A stretch of 64,000 nt of DNA from Planctomicrobium sp051465645 (lineage in GTDB: Bacteria > Planctomycetota > Planctomycetia > Planctomycetales > Planctomycetaceae), in NCBI RefSeq assembly GCF_051465645.1, contig NZ_CP195790.1, forward strand, positions 2,294,001-2,358,000. The letters run 5' to 3'. The position numbers and the translations under genes are program-made. Numbering within the stretch: the stretch's first letter is position 1; the number at the start of each line of letters is the position of its first letter. This document shows, one piece after another, positions 35,845 to 44,120 of this stretch. The notes below the pieces were generated by a model. The model ran no database searches. It saw only the letters and a program-made list of their open reading frames with translations, and was not told where the DNA came from.

Positions 35845-36974
35845 TGCTCAGACCATCTCCCTGATGGCTTCATTGCTGCGAGCCATCGAAACAAAGCCGC
35901 AAAACATCAAATACGAGTTGGCCCACCCGGCGATCTGCTGTCACTGACAAACGCGAAAGTCATGTTCTTTGACAAGCAACTGCGTTCAAGCCTTCAAGAA
36001 GCGTCGAACTCGGCAATGAACAATTGACCACTCGTGGTATTTCCCACTCACCATTCACAAGGTTACATAATATTATTTCGCACGCGACTATTTATGCCAG
36101 AAAACTCTGGTGCGACAATAGTGAATCCACCAAGAAGACTTTCCATAACTCGTTTCAAGTACGTCACTTCAAATATTTTTGAAATTTTATCGATAATTCA
36201 CGGGCACCTTGGAATTACGCCAACCAGATACCATTAATGTGAACGTGCATTCGCCAGAACGGAATGCACGAAAGCTACGTATGCCCGCCTGAGCCTGTGA
36301 GAGAAATTCCGTTCCGCTTTCGCTGGGAGCGCGGCATGCCAGGAGCGACGAAACGTGTCCCATTTTCAAAATTCCAACTGCAACCTTGAATTTCAACCGC
36401 AATCACGATATCAACTAGATGCACCTGAGATTGAGTCTCAGTTTCTACCTGCTAGCCAGCCTCTGCAGCCCGCAAAGCAGCACATCGACCGCCACCTCAG
36501 CGTGAGCCCATCGCTTTAGGCAGGACACCAAGCGGGATCTGGTTGAATGTCCGTTTCGGACTCGCTAAGCGAAAACCGGCTCACAGAATCCGGTTCGATA
36601 TTGAACACGGTTCGATTCAGGCAGATCGAAATTCCAAACGATTGGCTGGGAGAGCCCTTTAGATCTTGTCAAATTCCATTTTTCTATCGAAAAACGGATC
36701 GGACAGAGCCATGATAGGGCACAGTGAATTCCGTCTGGGCAGTGACCTTGATGAAATTATCCACTCAATCCGTCGAACCTAGGCTCACGTAAACTGCGGT
36801 GGAGTTGATTAATTGATGACGTTGGACGGCGACGACCAAGCTTCTCGGGCTGATCATTCCCATAAGCCAGATTCATGAATCTCCAATGTCCAACTGACGT
36901 AACCAATGTAACACAGTGAACTGAACACTCTGGAATAGCGTGTTCATACCGGCGTACTGAGGAGTACATCAATC
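35845..36974. other. Long A/T-rich intergenic region with one hairpin
   Basis: 1.13 kb without a supported gene between divergent transcripts. The part at 36030-36230 is conspicuously A/T-rich. A perfect 9-bp stem CGTGCATTC / GAATGCACG lies at 36244-36270 without a T-tract on either side. The segment 36440-36700 has scattered short repeats of GGTTCGATT type but no tRNA fold. It probably holds the DUF1559 promoter at the left and the DUF4198-Kelch promoter at the right; a non-coding RNA cannot be excluded. Confidence 0.5.
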
Positions 36975-38648
36975 ATGCGTTGCCTACGTTTGCTGGCTCC
37001 ATCGCTGCTTGCGATGTCAGCACTGACAAGTTCATTACAGGCTCACTTCATTTTTGCTGTTGCTGAGCCAGCCAATCATCCACAGGCGGTCAAGGTTTAC
37101 TTCGGTGAACTCGCCGAGCCAGATGACCCGGATCTGCTTTCAAACATTGAAAGTGCCAAGGCCTGGACCGTCATTGGTCGAAACAAACTCGAACCATTCC
37201 CCCTGAAAAAAGAAGGTGCAGCCCTTGTTGGAAATCTCGCTGAAGCAAAGCAGACATCCAGCCCAGTGCTGTTGAATCACACCTACGGAGTCATGGGCAA
37301 AGGGGGAGCACCATTTTTGCTGAAGTACTACGCCAAGGCCTATGCAGGAACACTGCCGGGCAACTGGTCCAAGATCGACAATAAGGAAGAACTCCCATTA
37401 GAGATCGTTCCTGAGTTGAAAGACGGAAACGTTGCCTTCACCGTTTACTGGGAAGGCAAGCCAGCCCCTGGTACTCAGGTGACAATCGAAAGCCCGGTTC
37501 TGGAAGACAAAATTCAGGGAGACACCAACGAGAAGGGAATCTTCACTGCGACTCTTCCTAAAGGCGGCCTCTACTCCGTCCGTGCTCGATATACAGAAGA
37601 AAAGTCGGGCGAGCATGATGGAAAAGCCTATCAATCCATCAAGCACTATTCGACATTGAGCCTGAATCATACGCCAGCGGCAATTACAGCTCAGGCTCAT
37701 CAGTGGCCTGCACTCGAAAAGGGAACTACCAGCTTCGGCGGTGCAGTGATTGGCGATGACCTCTATGTCTACGGCGGAAACTACGGCGGCGGACACGAGT
37801 ACTCGGAAGAAGAACAATCCGGCGACTTCATTCGGCTGAACCTGAAGACAGGCAAAGCTTGGGAGAAACTGCCTGGCGGTCCCAAACTGACAGGGCTCGC
37901 GATGGCCGCTCATGGTGGAAAGCTCTATCGGGTGGGCGGGTTCAAAGTTGAAGACGTCGAAGGCAAAGACGCGACATTGACCTCACAGACTTCATTCGCC
38001 CGATTCGATCCAGCGAAGGGAGCCTGGGAAGAACTTGCTCCACTGCCAGAAGGCCGTTCTTCACACGACATCGCTGTCGTTGGCGACCGCCTGTATGTCA
38101 TCGGCGGATGGTCGATGGCCAAGTCCGACAACAAGAATGACAAAGGTTGGCTCACATCGGTCTACAGCACTGATCTGACAGCGGAAAAGCCAGAATGGAA
38201 GAAGGAAACAGACGCCCCATTCGAACGTCGTGCCCTCTCCACCGCTGCTTACAATGGGAAAGTGTACGTCATTGGAGGAATGCAGAAGACTGATGGCATT
38301 GCTAACGATGTCAACATCTATGATCCGGCCACTCAGAAGTGGAGCACAGGACCAAAGATTCTCGGAACAGGAATGGATGGCTTTGGAACAGCGGCCTTCA
38401 CGGTGAACGGACGTCTGATTGTCACCACAATGTCCGGTTCGATTCAGGCATTATCCGCAGACGGTTCACACTGGGAATACCTCGGACAGATGACTCACCC
38501 TCGCTTCTTCCACGAGAGTGCTCCTTGGCAGAACGGACTGGTCATTTTTGGAGGGACCAGCATGGAAAACGGAAAGGCAGAAGATCTGGAATACTTCCCT
38601 ATCGGGAACAACGCTTCTGCTCCAGCAAAAGAAGTTTCTCAGAAGTAG
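36975..38648 (+). CDS. Secreted DUF4198-Kelch fusion protein
   Basis: 557 residues. Signal peptide MRCLRLLAPSLLAMSALTSS then LQA, so the mature protein likely begins with His (HFIFAVAEP). Residues 23-230 are a DUF4198 (NikM-like/Ig-like) domain: KVYFGELAEPDDPDLL, FTVYWEGKPAPGTQVTIESP, TNEKGIFTATLPKGGLYSVR. Residues 240-540 are a Kelch propeller with repeats such as GDDLYVYGGNYGGG, VVGDRLYVIGGWSM and YNGKVYVIGGMQ. Function unknown; DUF4198 proteins are linked to metal handling. GGAG precedes the ATG by 10 nt. Followed by a terminator. Confidence 0.88.
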   Translation: MRCLRLLAPSLLAMSALTSSLQAHFIFAVAEPANHPQAVKVYFGELAEPDDPDLLSNIESAKAWTVIGRNKLEPFPLKKEGAALVGNLAEAKQTSSPVLLNHTYGVMGKGGAPFLLKYYAKAYAGTLPGNWSKIDNKEELPLEIVPELKDGNVAFTVYWEGKPAPGTQVTIESPVLEDKIQGDTNEKGIFTATLPKGGLYSVRARYTEEKSGEHDGKAYQSIKHYSTLSLNHTPAAITAQAHQWPALEKGTTSFGGAVIGDDLYVYGGNYGGGHEYSEEEQSGDFIRLNLKTGKAWEKLPGGPKLTGLAMAAHGGKLYRVGGFKVEDVEGKDATLTSQTSFARFDPAKGAWEELAPLPEGRSSHDIAVVGDRLYVIGGWSMAKSDNKNDKGWLTSVYSTDLTAEKPEWKKETDAPFERRALSTAAYNGKVYVIGGMQKTDGIANDVNIYDPATQKWSTGPKILGTGMDGFGTAAFTVNGRLIVTTMSGSIQALSADGSHWEYLGQMTHPRFFHESAPWQNGLVIFGGTSMENGKAEDLEYFPIGNNASAPAKEVSQK

Positions 38649-38772
38649 TTCTGTATGGAGAATACGAGTCGCAACGGGATCGCTCCTTGAACTCGAGCCG
38701 TTATCGAAACGGCTCCATTCTCTGATGAACAGAAACAGAATTTTTTCGGTTTCGTAACAAGTATGATGGCTC

Positions 38773-38813
38773 GGTCTCATGGTACGATGGCACAGTATCA
38801 TGAGACCTTTTTC
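38773..38813 (+). terminator. Rho-independent terminator of the DUF4198-Kelch gene
   Basis: Perfect 9-bp stem GGTCTCATG (38773-38781) / CATGAGACC (38799-38807), inner GTAC/GTAT pairing, then TTTTTCC. Confidence 0.9.
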
Positions 38814-38876
38814 CTTAATGCTCTAAAAATTTGCATTCGGCATCTTAAAGACAGCTATTGAAGGACTGGACCACCA

Positions 38877-40301
38877 ATGCGACGGATGATCAGTTGCAGT
38901 CTGGCGTTTGCGTTTTCAATTTCTCCTGTTCTTGCTGCGGAATGGGTTGGCTTTCGAGGCCCAGTCCCGGCCAGCCTTGAGGCAAAGGACTTGCCCCTGA
39001 CATGGACACCAGAAGAACACATTCGCTGGTCAACTCAACTCACCGGAACAGGCCAATCAAGCCCTGTCATTTGGGGAGACCAGATCTACGTCACATCAGT
39101 AGAAGGTCCTAATAAAGAACAATGTCTCGTCACCGCTTATGCTGTGACAGATGGCAAGAAGCGGTGGCAGTCAAGTGTCAAGAACTCGACGCCGGAAGTG
39201 GTGTCAGGTTTGATCAGCAAGGCTGCACCAACGGCAGTTGTTGATCAGGCCGGAATCGTTGCTCTCTTCGAAGGGGGCAATGTTATCGCACTCACCCATT
39301 CTGGCGAGAAACGCTGGGAGCGTGATCTTGTCGCTGATTACGGCCCCATCGAATCACGTCACGGGCTCGGTTCTTCACTAATTCAAACAGATACTCACGT
39401 CGTGATCTGGATTGAACGGGCAGAATCCCCTTACATCCTGTGCTGCGACAAGGCGACGGGTAAAGAAGTCTGGAAGACGGAAGGACTAGGAGCAACTTCC
39501 TGGAGTTCCCCTGTCCTACTGACAGTCGGCAGTCATGAGCAACTGGTCTTCTCCGCAACTGGCAAGCTTCGCGGCGTCGATCCGGCAACGGGTAAGGAAC
39601 TTTGGAAACTTGAAGGCGTCTCTGGGAACGCAACTCCTTCGCCCAGCGTTGCAGGTGACGGGTTGTTGCTACTGGGAGCAACTGACGGGCGCGGGGAATC
39701 AAGCGGCGGAAAAGCCTCCGACTCCAACTGTCTTATCCGAATCCAAAAAAGTGACGAAGGTGTCTACAGTGCCGACTTCGTCTGGCGTGCCAAACGAGCG
39801 ACTTGTTCCTTCGGGTCTCCAATCGTCCATCAGGGATACGCATACTTTGTGAATCGCACAGGGATTCTGTTCTGTCTAGACGCTTCCACTGGCGAAGAAG
39901 TCTATGCAGAACGGACGCCTGAAAGCTGCTGGGCAACTCCGCTTGCCGTTGGAGACCGTATCTATCTGGTCGGCCAAAAGGGAACGACGACCGTGATCAA
40001 AGCTGGTCCAAAATTTGAAGTCCTTTCACAGAACCGTCTGTGGAAAGCGGAAGCAGCGACAGAAACGCCAGCCGGAGAAGGAGCTCGCGGGTCAGAGCGT
40101 CGTGAAGGAAGTGCGCCTATGCCTGGAGATTCCAGCTCAGGAAATGGAGCCCAAGAGCGCCCACAAGGACGAGGCGAACGTGGAATGGGCGGAGGCGGGT
40201 CTCCCTATGGAAATGACTCACTGATTCAATTCGCCGTCGCCGCGATTCCAGACTCGCTGTTTATCAGAACTGGCGACCGCTTATTTTGCATCAGCAAGTA
40301 A
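38877..40301 (+). CDS. PQQ-type beta-propeller secreted protein
   Basis: 474 residues. Signal peptide MRRMISCSLAFAFSISPVLA. Propeller blades of the PQQ/BamB kind: QIYVTSVEGPNKEQCLVTAY, DKATGKEVWKTEGLGATSWS, DPATGKELWKLEGVSGNATP and LDASTGEEVYAERTPESCWA. A low-complexity Gly/Glu/Arg insert (about 405-445: GERGMGGGGSPYG and neighbours) interrupts the last blade. The catalytic acid of quinoprotein dehydrogenases was not identified, so it is more likely a binding or structural protein. It follows the Kelch gene but behind a terminator. Confidence 0.85.
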   Translation: MRRMISCSLAFAFSISPVLAAEWVGFRGPVPASLEAKDLPLTWTPEEHIRWSTQLTGTGQSSPVIWGDQIYVTSVEGPNKEQCLVTAYAVTDGKKRWQSSVKNSTPEVVSGLISKAAPTAVVDQAGIVALFEGGNVIALTHSGEKRWERDLVADYGPIESRHGLGSSLIQTDTHVVIWIERAESPYILCCDKATGKEVWKTEGLGATSWSSPVLLTVGSHEQLVFSATGKLRGVDPATGKELWKLEGVSGNATPSPSVAGDGLLLLGATDGRGESSGGKASDSNCLIRIQKSDEGVYSADFVWRAKRATCSFGSPIVHQGYAYFVNRTGILFCLDASTGEEVYAERTPESCWATPLAVGDRIYLVGQKGTTTVIKAGPKFEVLSQNRLWKAEAATETPAGEGARGSERREGSAPMPGDSSSGNGAQERPQGRGERGMGGGGSPYGNDSLIQFAVAAIPDSLFIRTGDRLFCISK

Positions 40302-40354
40302 CTCGTCGAGACGACGGAAACCCTTACGATTTATCAAACAGTCTCAACCGACTT

Positions 40355-40390
40355 AGGGGGATTCTTTTATCACAAGAATCTCCCTATTTT
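40355..40390 (+). terminator. Rho-independent terminator of the PQQ-propeller gene
   Basis: 12-bp stem AGGGGGATTCTT / AAGAATCTCCCT with one G-T pair, loop TTATCAC, then ATTTT. 53 bp after the stop and 13 bp before the next ATG. Confidence 0.88.
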
Positions 40391-40402
40391 CGTAGGACTT
40401 CA

Positions 40403-40876
40403 ATGAAAACCCCATTTCTAATTCTGTCGTGTACCATCGCCTCGATTGCCATTGCGCTGAATCTGCTCGAATTGTGGAAGATCTCGATCATACAAGACCA
40501 GATCCGAACCCAGATATCCAATTCTCAAAGCACACAAATACATCTCGGGACGCTTCCTGACACTCGCTTCACTACTCTCCACGATGTGAAAGCCTTGAGA
40601 AAGCTTTCTCAAGCGATTTGCATTACCAGCGCAAAAGCCCTCCCAGAACACTGGGCGATCGCAAATAGAACGTCACAGACTGTTATCATTGAGACACAAG
40701 GGCCGAATCCCGCAACCATCGAATTGATGGACGATGGCCTTGTGGTCATCGCTTCCCCCTTTGGCATACAACGACGATATGTTTGCAGTACCTGCAACCC
40801 AAACGCTTACAACCTTGTCGTCGAAATGGCAGGCTTGGAACACGGCGATCATACCGACACAGTTGACCACCACTAA
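40403..40876 (+). CDS. Hypothetical membrane-anchored protein at the island border
   Basis: 157 residues from the ATG at 40403, with AGGA at a good distance. One N-terminal helix (FLILSCTIASIAIALNLLEL) and a soluble domain with a CSTCNP pair near 133. The last codons (HTDTVDHH) run into the first family B repeat, so the C-terminus may have been altered by its insertion. No family recognised. Confidence 0.55.
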   Translation: MKTPFLILSCTIASIAIALNLLELWKISIIQDQIRTQISNSQSTQIHLGTLPDTRFTTLHDVKALRKLSQAICITSAKALPEHWAIANRTSQTVIIETQGPNPATIELMDDGLVVIASPFGIQRRYVCSTCNPNAYNLVVEMAGLEHGDHTDTVDHH

Positions 40877-40992
40877 AGCAGTAAGGGTGCGTGGCCAGGT
40901 TCGTTGATCGAGCGTGGTTTCGTTCTTATCCCCGATTGCACTGCCCACAGAGCAATGGCACTCAATATCTCCGCCTCAGCCAAGGCACCCGG
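40867..40992 (+). repeat. Family B MITE-like element, copy B1 (left end eroded)
   Basis: GTGCGTGGCCAGGTTCGTTG, then ATCGAGCGTGGTTTCGTTCT, the block ACAGAGCAATGGCACTCAAT and the right end GGCACCCGG. The left terminal repeat is missing; homology fades into the stop region of the preceding gene. Confidence 0.82.
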
Positions 40993-41001
40993 AAAAAACT
41001 C

Positions 41002-41319
41002 TCACGCTTGATCAACTCTCCCCGCTTTCTTGTTGTGCAAAAGCCATAACGAAGGGGCAAAGAAGTTCAGAAAGCAAAACACGAGAACCCATCGTTTCTT
41101 CTCTTTCACACGAATGCCACTGAACAACATGTGTGCCATAAATCCAAAGATAATTAAATTCGCAGGAAGCACCAACCAGAACATCACCTCATACCCAAAT
41201 ATCTCTTCGAACCCTTTTCTGTCGTACAATCTGTACGTTGACAGCCCCATACCAATTATCCACATAACTATTGGAATCACAGCCACAATAGAGGTGAGCG
41301 CACGAATCGCCGTATTCAT
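41002..41319 (-). CDS. Small three-helix membrane protein
   Basis: 105 residues. Three hydrophobic segments: SIVAVIPIVMWIIGMGLSTY, VMFWLVLPANLIIFGFMAHM and WVLVFCFLNFFAPSLWLL. Charged loops (RLYDRKGFEE; RVKEKKR) separate them. No family recognised. Its stop codon lies 10 bp from the right end of B1 and its start 20 bp from B2, so it is enclosed by repeats. A/T-rich compared with core genes. Confidence 0.65.
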   Translation of the reverse strand: MNTAIRALTSIVAVIPIVMWIIGMGLSTYRLYDRKGFEEIFGYEVMFWLVLPANLIIFGFMAHMLFSGIRVKEKKRWVLVFCFLNFFAPSLWLLHNKKAGRVDQA

Positions 41320-41339
41320 TAATCCACTCCTATGCAGGG

Positions 41340-41526
41340 TAGGCAGGGCTTGACCAGATTAATCGCTCGATCGAAGTATCGTCCCTACCGGCGGTTGACT
41401 GCCCACAGAGTAGTGGCACTCAGTATCTCCAACTCAGCCAAGTCGCCCGGCACACAAGCTGAGTCGTCGATGAACATGCCACCCCGCCAAAAGTGCCAGT
41501 CCAGTCTAACTTCTGTGCCGGGTGCC
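41340..41526 (+). repeat. Family B element, copy B2 with 65-bp 3' extension
   Basis: Core 41340-41455 (CTGCCCACAGAGTAGTGGCA, then CTCAGTATCTCCAACTCAGC, CAAGTCGCCCGGC). An extension (CACAAGCTGAGTCGTCGATG through CAGTCCAGTCTAACTTCTGT) follows and is also found after copy B6. It ends in GCCGGGTGCC (41517-41526), an inverted copy of the element's right end. Confidence 0.75.
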
Positions 41527-41600
41527 CCGAAGGAATAAGGAGTGGATTTCAGGTGGACGGTGGATGTCGGGACCGCGGCGTCCATGCAGAACGTCTGGGG

Positions 41601-41761
41601 GCCGAGTGCCCGGGTTAAGATCAAAAGTGCGTGCCACCGCCCTGCGAGCGATAAGGGTGTGGCCAAGTTCGTTGATTAAACGTAGTTTCGTCCCTACCTG
41701 CGGTTGCACTCCCCACAGAGTAGTGGCACTCAATATCTCCGCCTCAGCCAAGGCACCCGGC
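41601..41761 (+). repeat. Family B MITE-like element, copy B3 (full length)
   Basis: 161 bp from GCCGAGTGCC to GGCACCCGGC. Subterminal inverted blocks GTGCCACCGCCCTG and CAGAGTAGTGGCAC are present. Confidence 0.88.
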
Positions 41762-41777
41762 GGGAGCCTGCCCTACA
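41762..41777. repeat. Terminal fragment of a family A element
   Basis: GGGAGCCTGCCCTACA follows B3 with no spacer. It is the right end of family A, including the TA after CCTGCCC; the rest is absent. Confidence 0.6.
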
Positions 41778-41779
41778 GT

Positions 41780-42137
41780 CAATGGGATCTCCGGCGGGCA
41801 TCCGGAGGGAACGTGACGCTGTCTCTACAGGAAGGAGGGACCACGTTACTTGTCGTTCAGCGAAGTTCCGTGATCACCAATGACACCGAGACGGCGAAGA
41901 GAGTGGAACTGATTCGATCGTTCTGGAACCGCAATCGCCCTCAATGCTCAAGATGATACCATGCTCTTGGTTCTCAGCGGACAACCGATCGGCGAAGCGG
42001 ATGTCGGTCGGGGTCCATTTGTGATGAACACGCAGGAAGAAATTCGACAGGCAATTTTGGATTATCAAAATGGAAGAATGGGACGACCCGTTAAGGAATC
42101 AGTTTCCCCAGCGCCGTTCCACTCGAACATCCGATGA
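41780..42137 (+). pseudogene. Pirin-family pseudogene (5' truncated, frameshifted)
   Basis: Two adjacent frames encode the C-terminal part of a pirin (cupin) protein. Frame one gives QWDLRRASGGNVTLSLQEGG, then TTLLVVQRSSVITNDTETAK and RVELI. After a shift near 41905 frame two gives FDRSGTAIALNAQDDTMLLV, then LSGQPIGEADVGRGPFVMNT, QEEIRQAILDYQNGRMGRPV and a stop at 42135-42137. LLVLSGxPIxExxxxxGPFVMNTQEEIxQAI is the diagnostic end of pirins. The N-terminal metal-binding cupin is missing; its place is taken by B3 and a family A fragment. Confidence 0.85.
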
Positions 42138-42145
42138 TCGCAATA

Positions 42146-43606
42146 CTATAGCGTGATCTTCCCTCGCAGGCCGACCACAATGGCTGTGTCCAGCGAGCGG
42201 TCTGCCGGGGTGACAATCTGCAGGTCGGGTGTCAGGTGAAACCAGGGAGTGACGGCGGCATTATAATAGAGTTCCACGCCGTTAATGTCTCCCAGTGTCA
42301 GCACGGGGCTCGCCAGTTGTCTGAAGTCACTGCTCAATGAGGTGTGAAAGTAACTCACTCCCACAGCATCCAGAGGGCGGCGTCGGTTCAGCCCTGTCCC
42401 TTGAATGGCAACATTTCCAGCCCAGGAAATGGGGCTCGGATTTCCGTCAGAAATCCCCCAGCTGGTGAGAAGATCGAGATTCCTCTTGGGATTACGCGGA
42501 TCGACCCATAGCTTCTTTTCGTAAAAATAGGTCAGGCTCCATGTCCCGGTTTCCTGACCGGGAATGATTCCAATGGGAGGCAGAATGACCCAGGTGGTCG
42601 GATCGACCGAGGTATAGGTTCCGCTGGAATAAACCCCCAGCAAGGCATGAGAGCCGGGGAGGTCACCGAAGTTGGTAAAGACCCGATAGTACCCTAGGAT
42701 GACGGCACCGTTTTCGAACAACTGATTAAAGCTGCTGTTCGTCGTCGCATTGGCGGTATTAAAAACGGAAAGTGCCCCTTGGACGCGGCCTTCGTTGAGT
42801 TTGGTGATCCCTGCTCCGAGCATACTGAGATTCAAGGGGCGGCTTAAAGACAAAGGGGACAGCGCGGACATATTCATGAAGCCGTCGATGCCTCGTCCTG
42901 TCTGCGGGTAAAGCTGCGCGAACAGATCGAGCTGATTGAATGTCCCGACGGAGATCATCCATTCTTCACTGAGCATCTGACTGATGGTCAGCCCCGTGAT
43001 GGACGTGACCGATTCACTGGCAGGATAGAGCATGTTCGCATTGACGGGGGCCAGTCCGACGGCGTTGATGTTGGAATCCTGTCCATAGCGGGTTTCGGCA
43101 TGCAGATTGACAATGGTTCCTTCCCAGAGCCCCAGTTTGGAACTATCGAGGGTCAAAAACTGATCAACTTTCCCGCCATAAACAAATTTCTGTTCTTGTC
43201 CGCCGGTGGCGACACCCTGATAAAACTGCGTTAAATACGCCTGGTAGCCGATCCCGTGCTCTGCCAATGGAGCCTGCAGCCCGAAGAGTCCGTTCGTCAG
43301 GGAGGGACGTGACCAGAGCCCCGGTTCTCCTGAGAATGGAGAGCACGCATCCCCCACTCCAAAGTCCAGCGGAACGCAATCGAGGGCACTTTCGGATTCA
43401 CCGGCGGTCAGCGCGATCCAGTCTGTCTCTTCTGAAATCAGGAGCGACGACGAATGCGGCTCGGAGGAGAACAAGAATTCCGATGCGAATGTCCGACCTG
43501 CTTCGAGCGGCGTATCTCCGCCAACACACACTCCGGTCAGGCACAGAACCGGCAGGTACAGAACAATGGCAAACGAAAAGCAGAATTTGTGATGGCCGCA
43601 GATCAT
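42146..43606 (-). CDS. OprB-type carbohydrate porin
   Basis: 486 residues. Signal peptide MICGHHKFCFSFAIVLYLPV then LCLTGVCVGGDTP. After an N-terminal linker the sequence is a 16-strand barrel of alternating pattern, with the OprB-like stretches TNGLFGLQAPLAEHGIGYQA, GGKVDQFLTLDSSKLGLWEG, VNLHAETRYG and the end TPDLQIVTPADRSLDTAIVV then GLRGKITL. OprB porins let sugars cross the outer membrane. ATG at 43606. Inside the repeat island; converges with the pirin remnant. Confidence 0.88.
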   Translation of the reverse strand: MICGHHKFCFSFAIVLYLPVLCLTGVCVGGDTPLEAGRTFASEFLFSSEPHSSSLLISEETDWIALTAGESESALDCVPLDFGVGDACSPFSGEPGLWSRPSLTNGLFGLQAPLAEHGIGYQAYLTQFYQGVATGGQEQKFVYGGKVDQFLTLDSSKLGLWEGTIVNLHAETRYGQDSNINAVGLAPVNANMLYPASESVTSITGLTISQMLSEEWMISVGTFNQLDLFAQLYPQTGRGIDGFMNMSALSPLSLSRPLNLSMLGAGITKLNEGRVQGALSVFNTANATTNSSFNQLFENGAVILGYYRVFTNFGDLPGSHALLGVYSSGTYTSVDPTTWVILPPIGIIPGQETGTWSLTYFYEKKLWVDPRNPKRNLDLLTSWGISDGNPSPISWAGNVAIQGTGLNRRRPLDAVGVSYFHTSLSSDFRQLASPVLTLGDINGVELYYNAAVTPWFHLTPDLQIVTPADRSLDTAIVVGLRGKITL

Positions 43607-43862
43607 CCCTGATCACCTTCCTGGAGGAAGAACAGGACGAATTTCCTGCAGAAAATGCAAGTCGTGTCGTCCCTCTCCAGCGTGCGCTGACGAGTTCGTT
43701 CCACCATTGGAATTTTTCGAACAGAATAATTCGCGTTCGTGATGGAATCTTCAGCAATTGAGAATGGGGCGCCACATTCCATCACTGGCATGATCCCAAC
43801 TTGTTTTGCCGAAAAAGTCGCCCCATCCGCAACTTTCGTCACAGACAAGAAAGTTGCTGCAG

Positions 43863-44020
43863 GCCGGGTGCCCGGGTTAAAATCAAAAGTGCGTGCCACC
43901 GCTCTGCGAGTGAGGGCGTGGCCAGGTTCGTTGATCGAGCGTAATTTCGTTCTTATCCGCGTTTGCACTTCTCACAGAGAAGTGGCACTCAATACCTCTA
44001 CCTCAGCCAAGGCACCCGGC
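43863..44020 (+). repeat. Family B MITE-like element, copy B4 (full length)
   Basis: 158 bp with perfect 10-bp terminal inverted repeats GCCGGGTGCC / GGCACCCGGC and subterminal GTGCCACCGCTCTG / CAGAGAAGTGGCAC. Best reference copy of the family. Confidence 0.92.
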
Positions 44021-44023
44021 CGC

Positions 44024-44086
44024 AATAATCCCCGATCACTTCTCGATCTGTTCCACAGACGGCGAGAAAATGACCGGGGATTATTT
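44024..44086. other. Two-stem hairpin next to repeat B4
   Basis: Outer stem AATAATCCCCG (44024-44034) / CGGGGATTATT (44076-44086), inner stem TTCTCG / CGAGAA. It starts 4 bp after B4 and ends 35 bp from the stop of the phosphoesterase gene. No T-tract on the minus strand, so it is not a standard terminator. Confidence 0.55.
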
Positions 44087-44120
44087 CGCATTACTGAAGA
44101 TCGACCAATGGAGGTCAAGT

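Larger units (their letters stand above)
43607..44120. other. Gap with hairpins and repeat B4
   Basis: About 510 bp upstream of the porin gene, no supported gene. Contents: the porin promoter; a perfect 9-bp hairpin GCAACTTTC / GAAAGTTGC at 43829-43857; repeat B4 at 43863-44020; a 63-nt double hairpin at 44024-44086. A minus-strand frame 43603-43968 runs through the repeat and is not a gene. Confidence 0.6.

Noticed and set aside
36580..36640. GGTTCGATTC-type sequences resembling a tRNA T-loop
   Set aside because: No acceptor stem or anticodon arm can be formed around them.
43603..43968. Minus-strand frame of 121 codons
   Set aside because: Runs through repeat B4 and the porin leader; no coherent protein.
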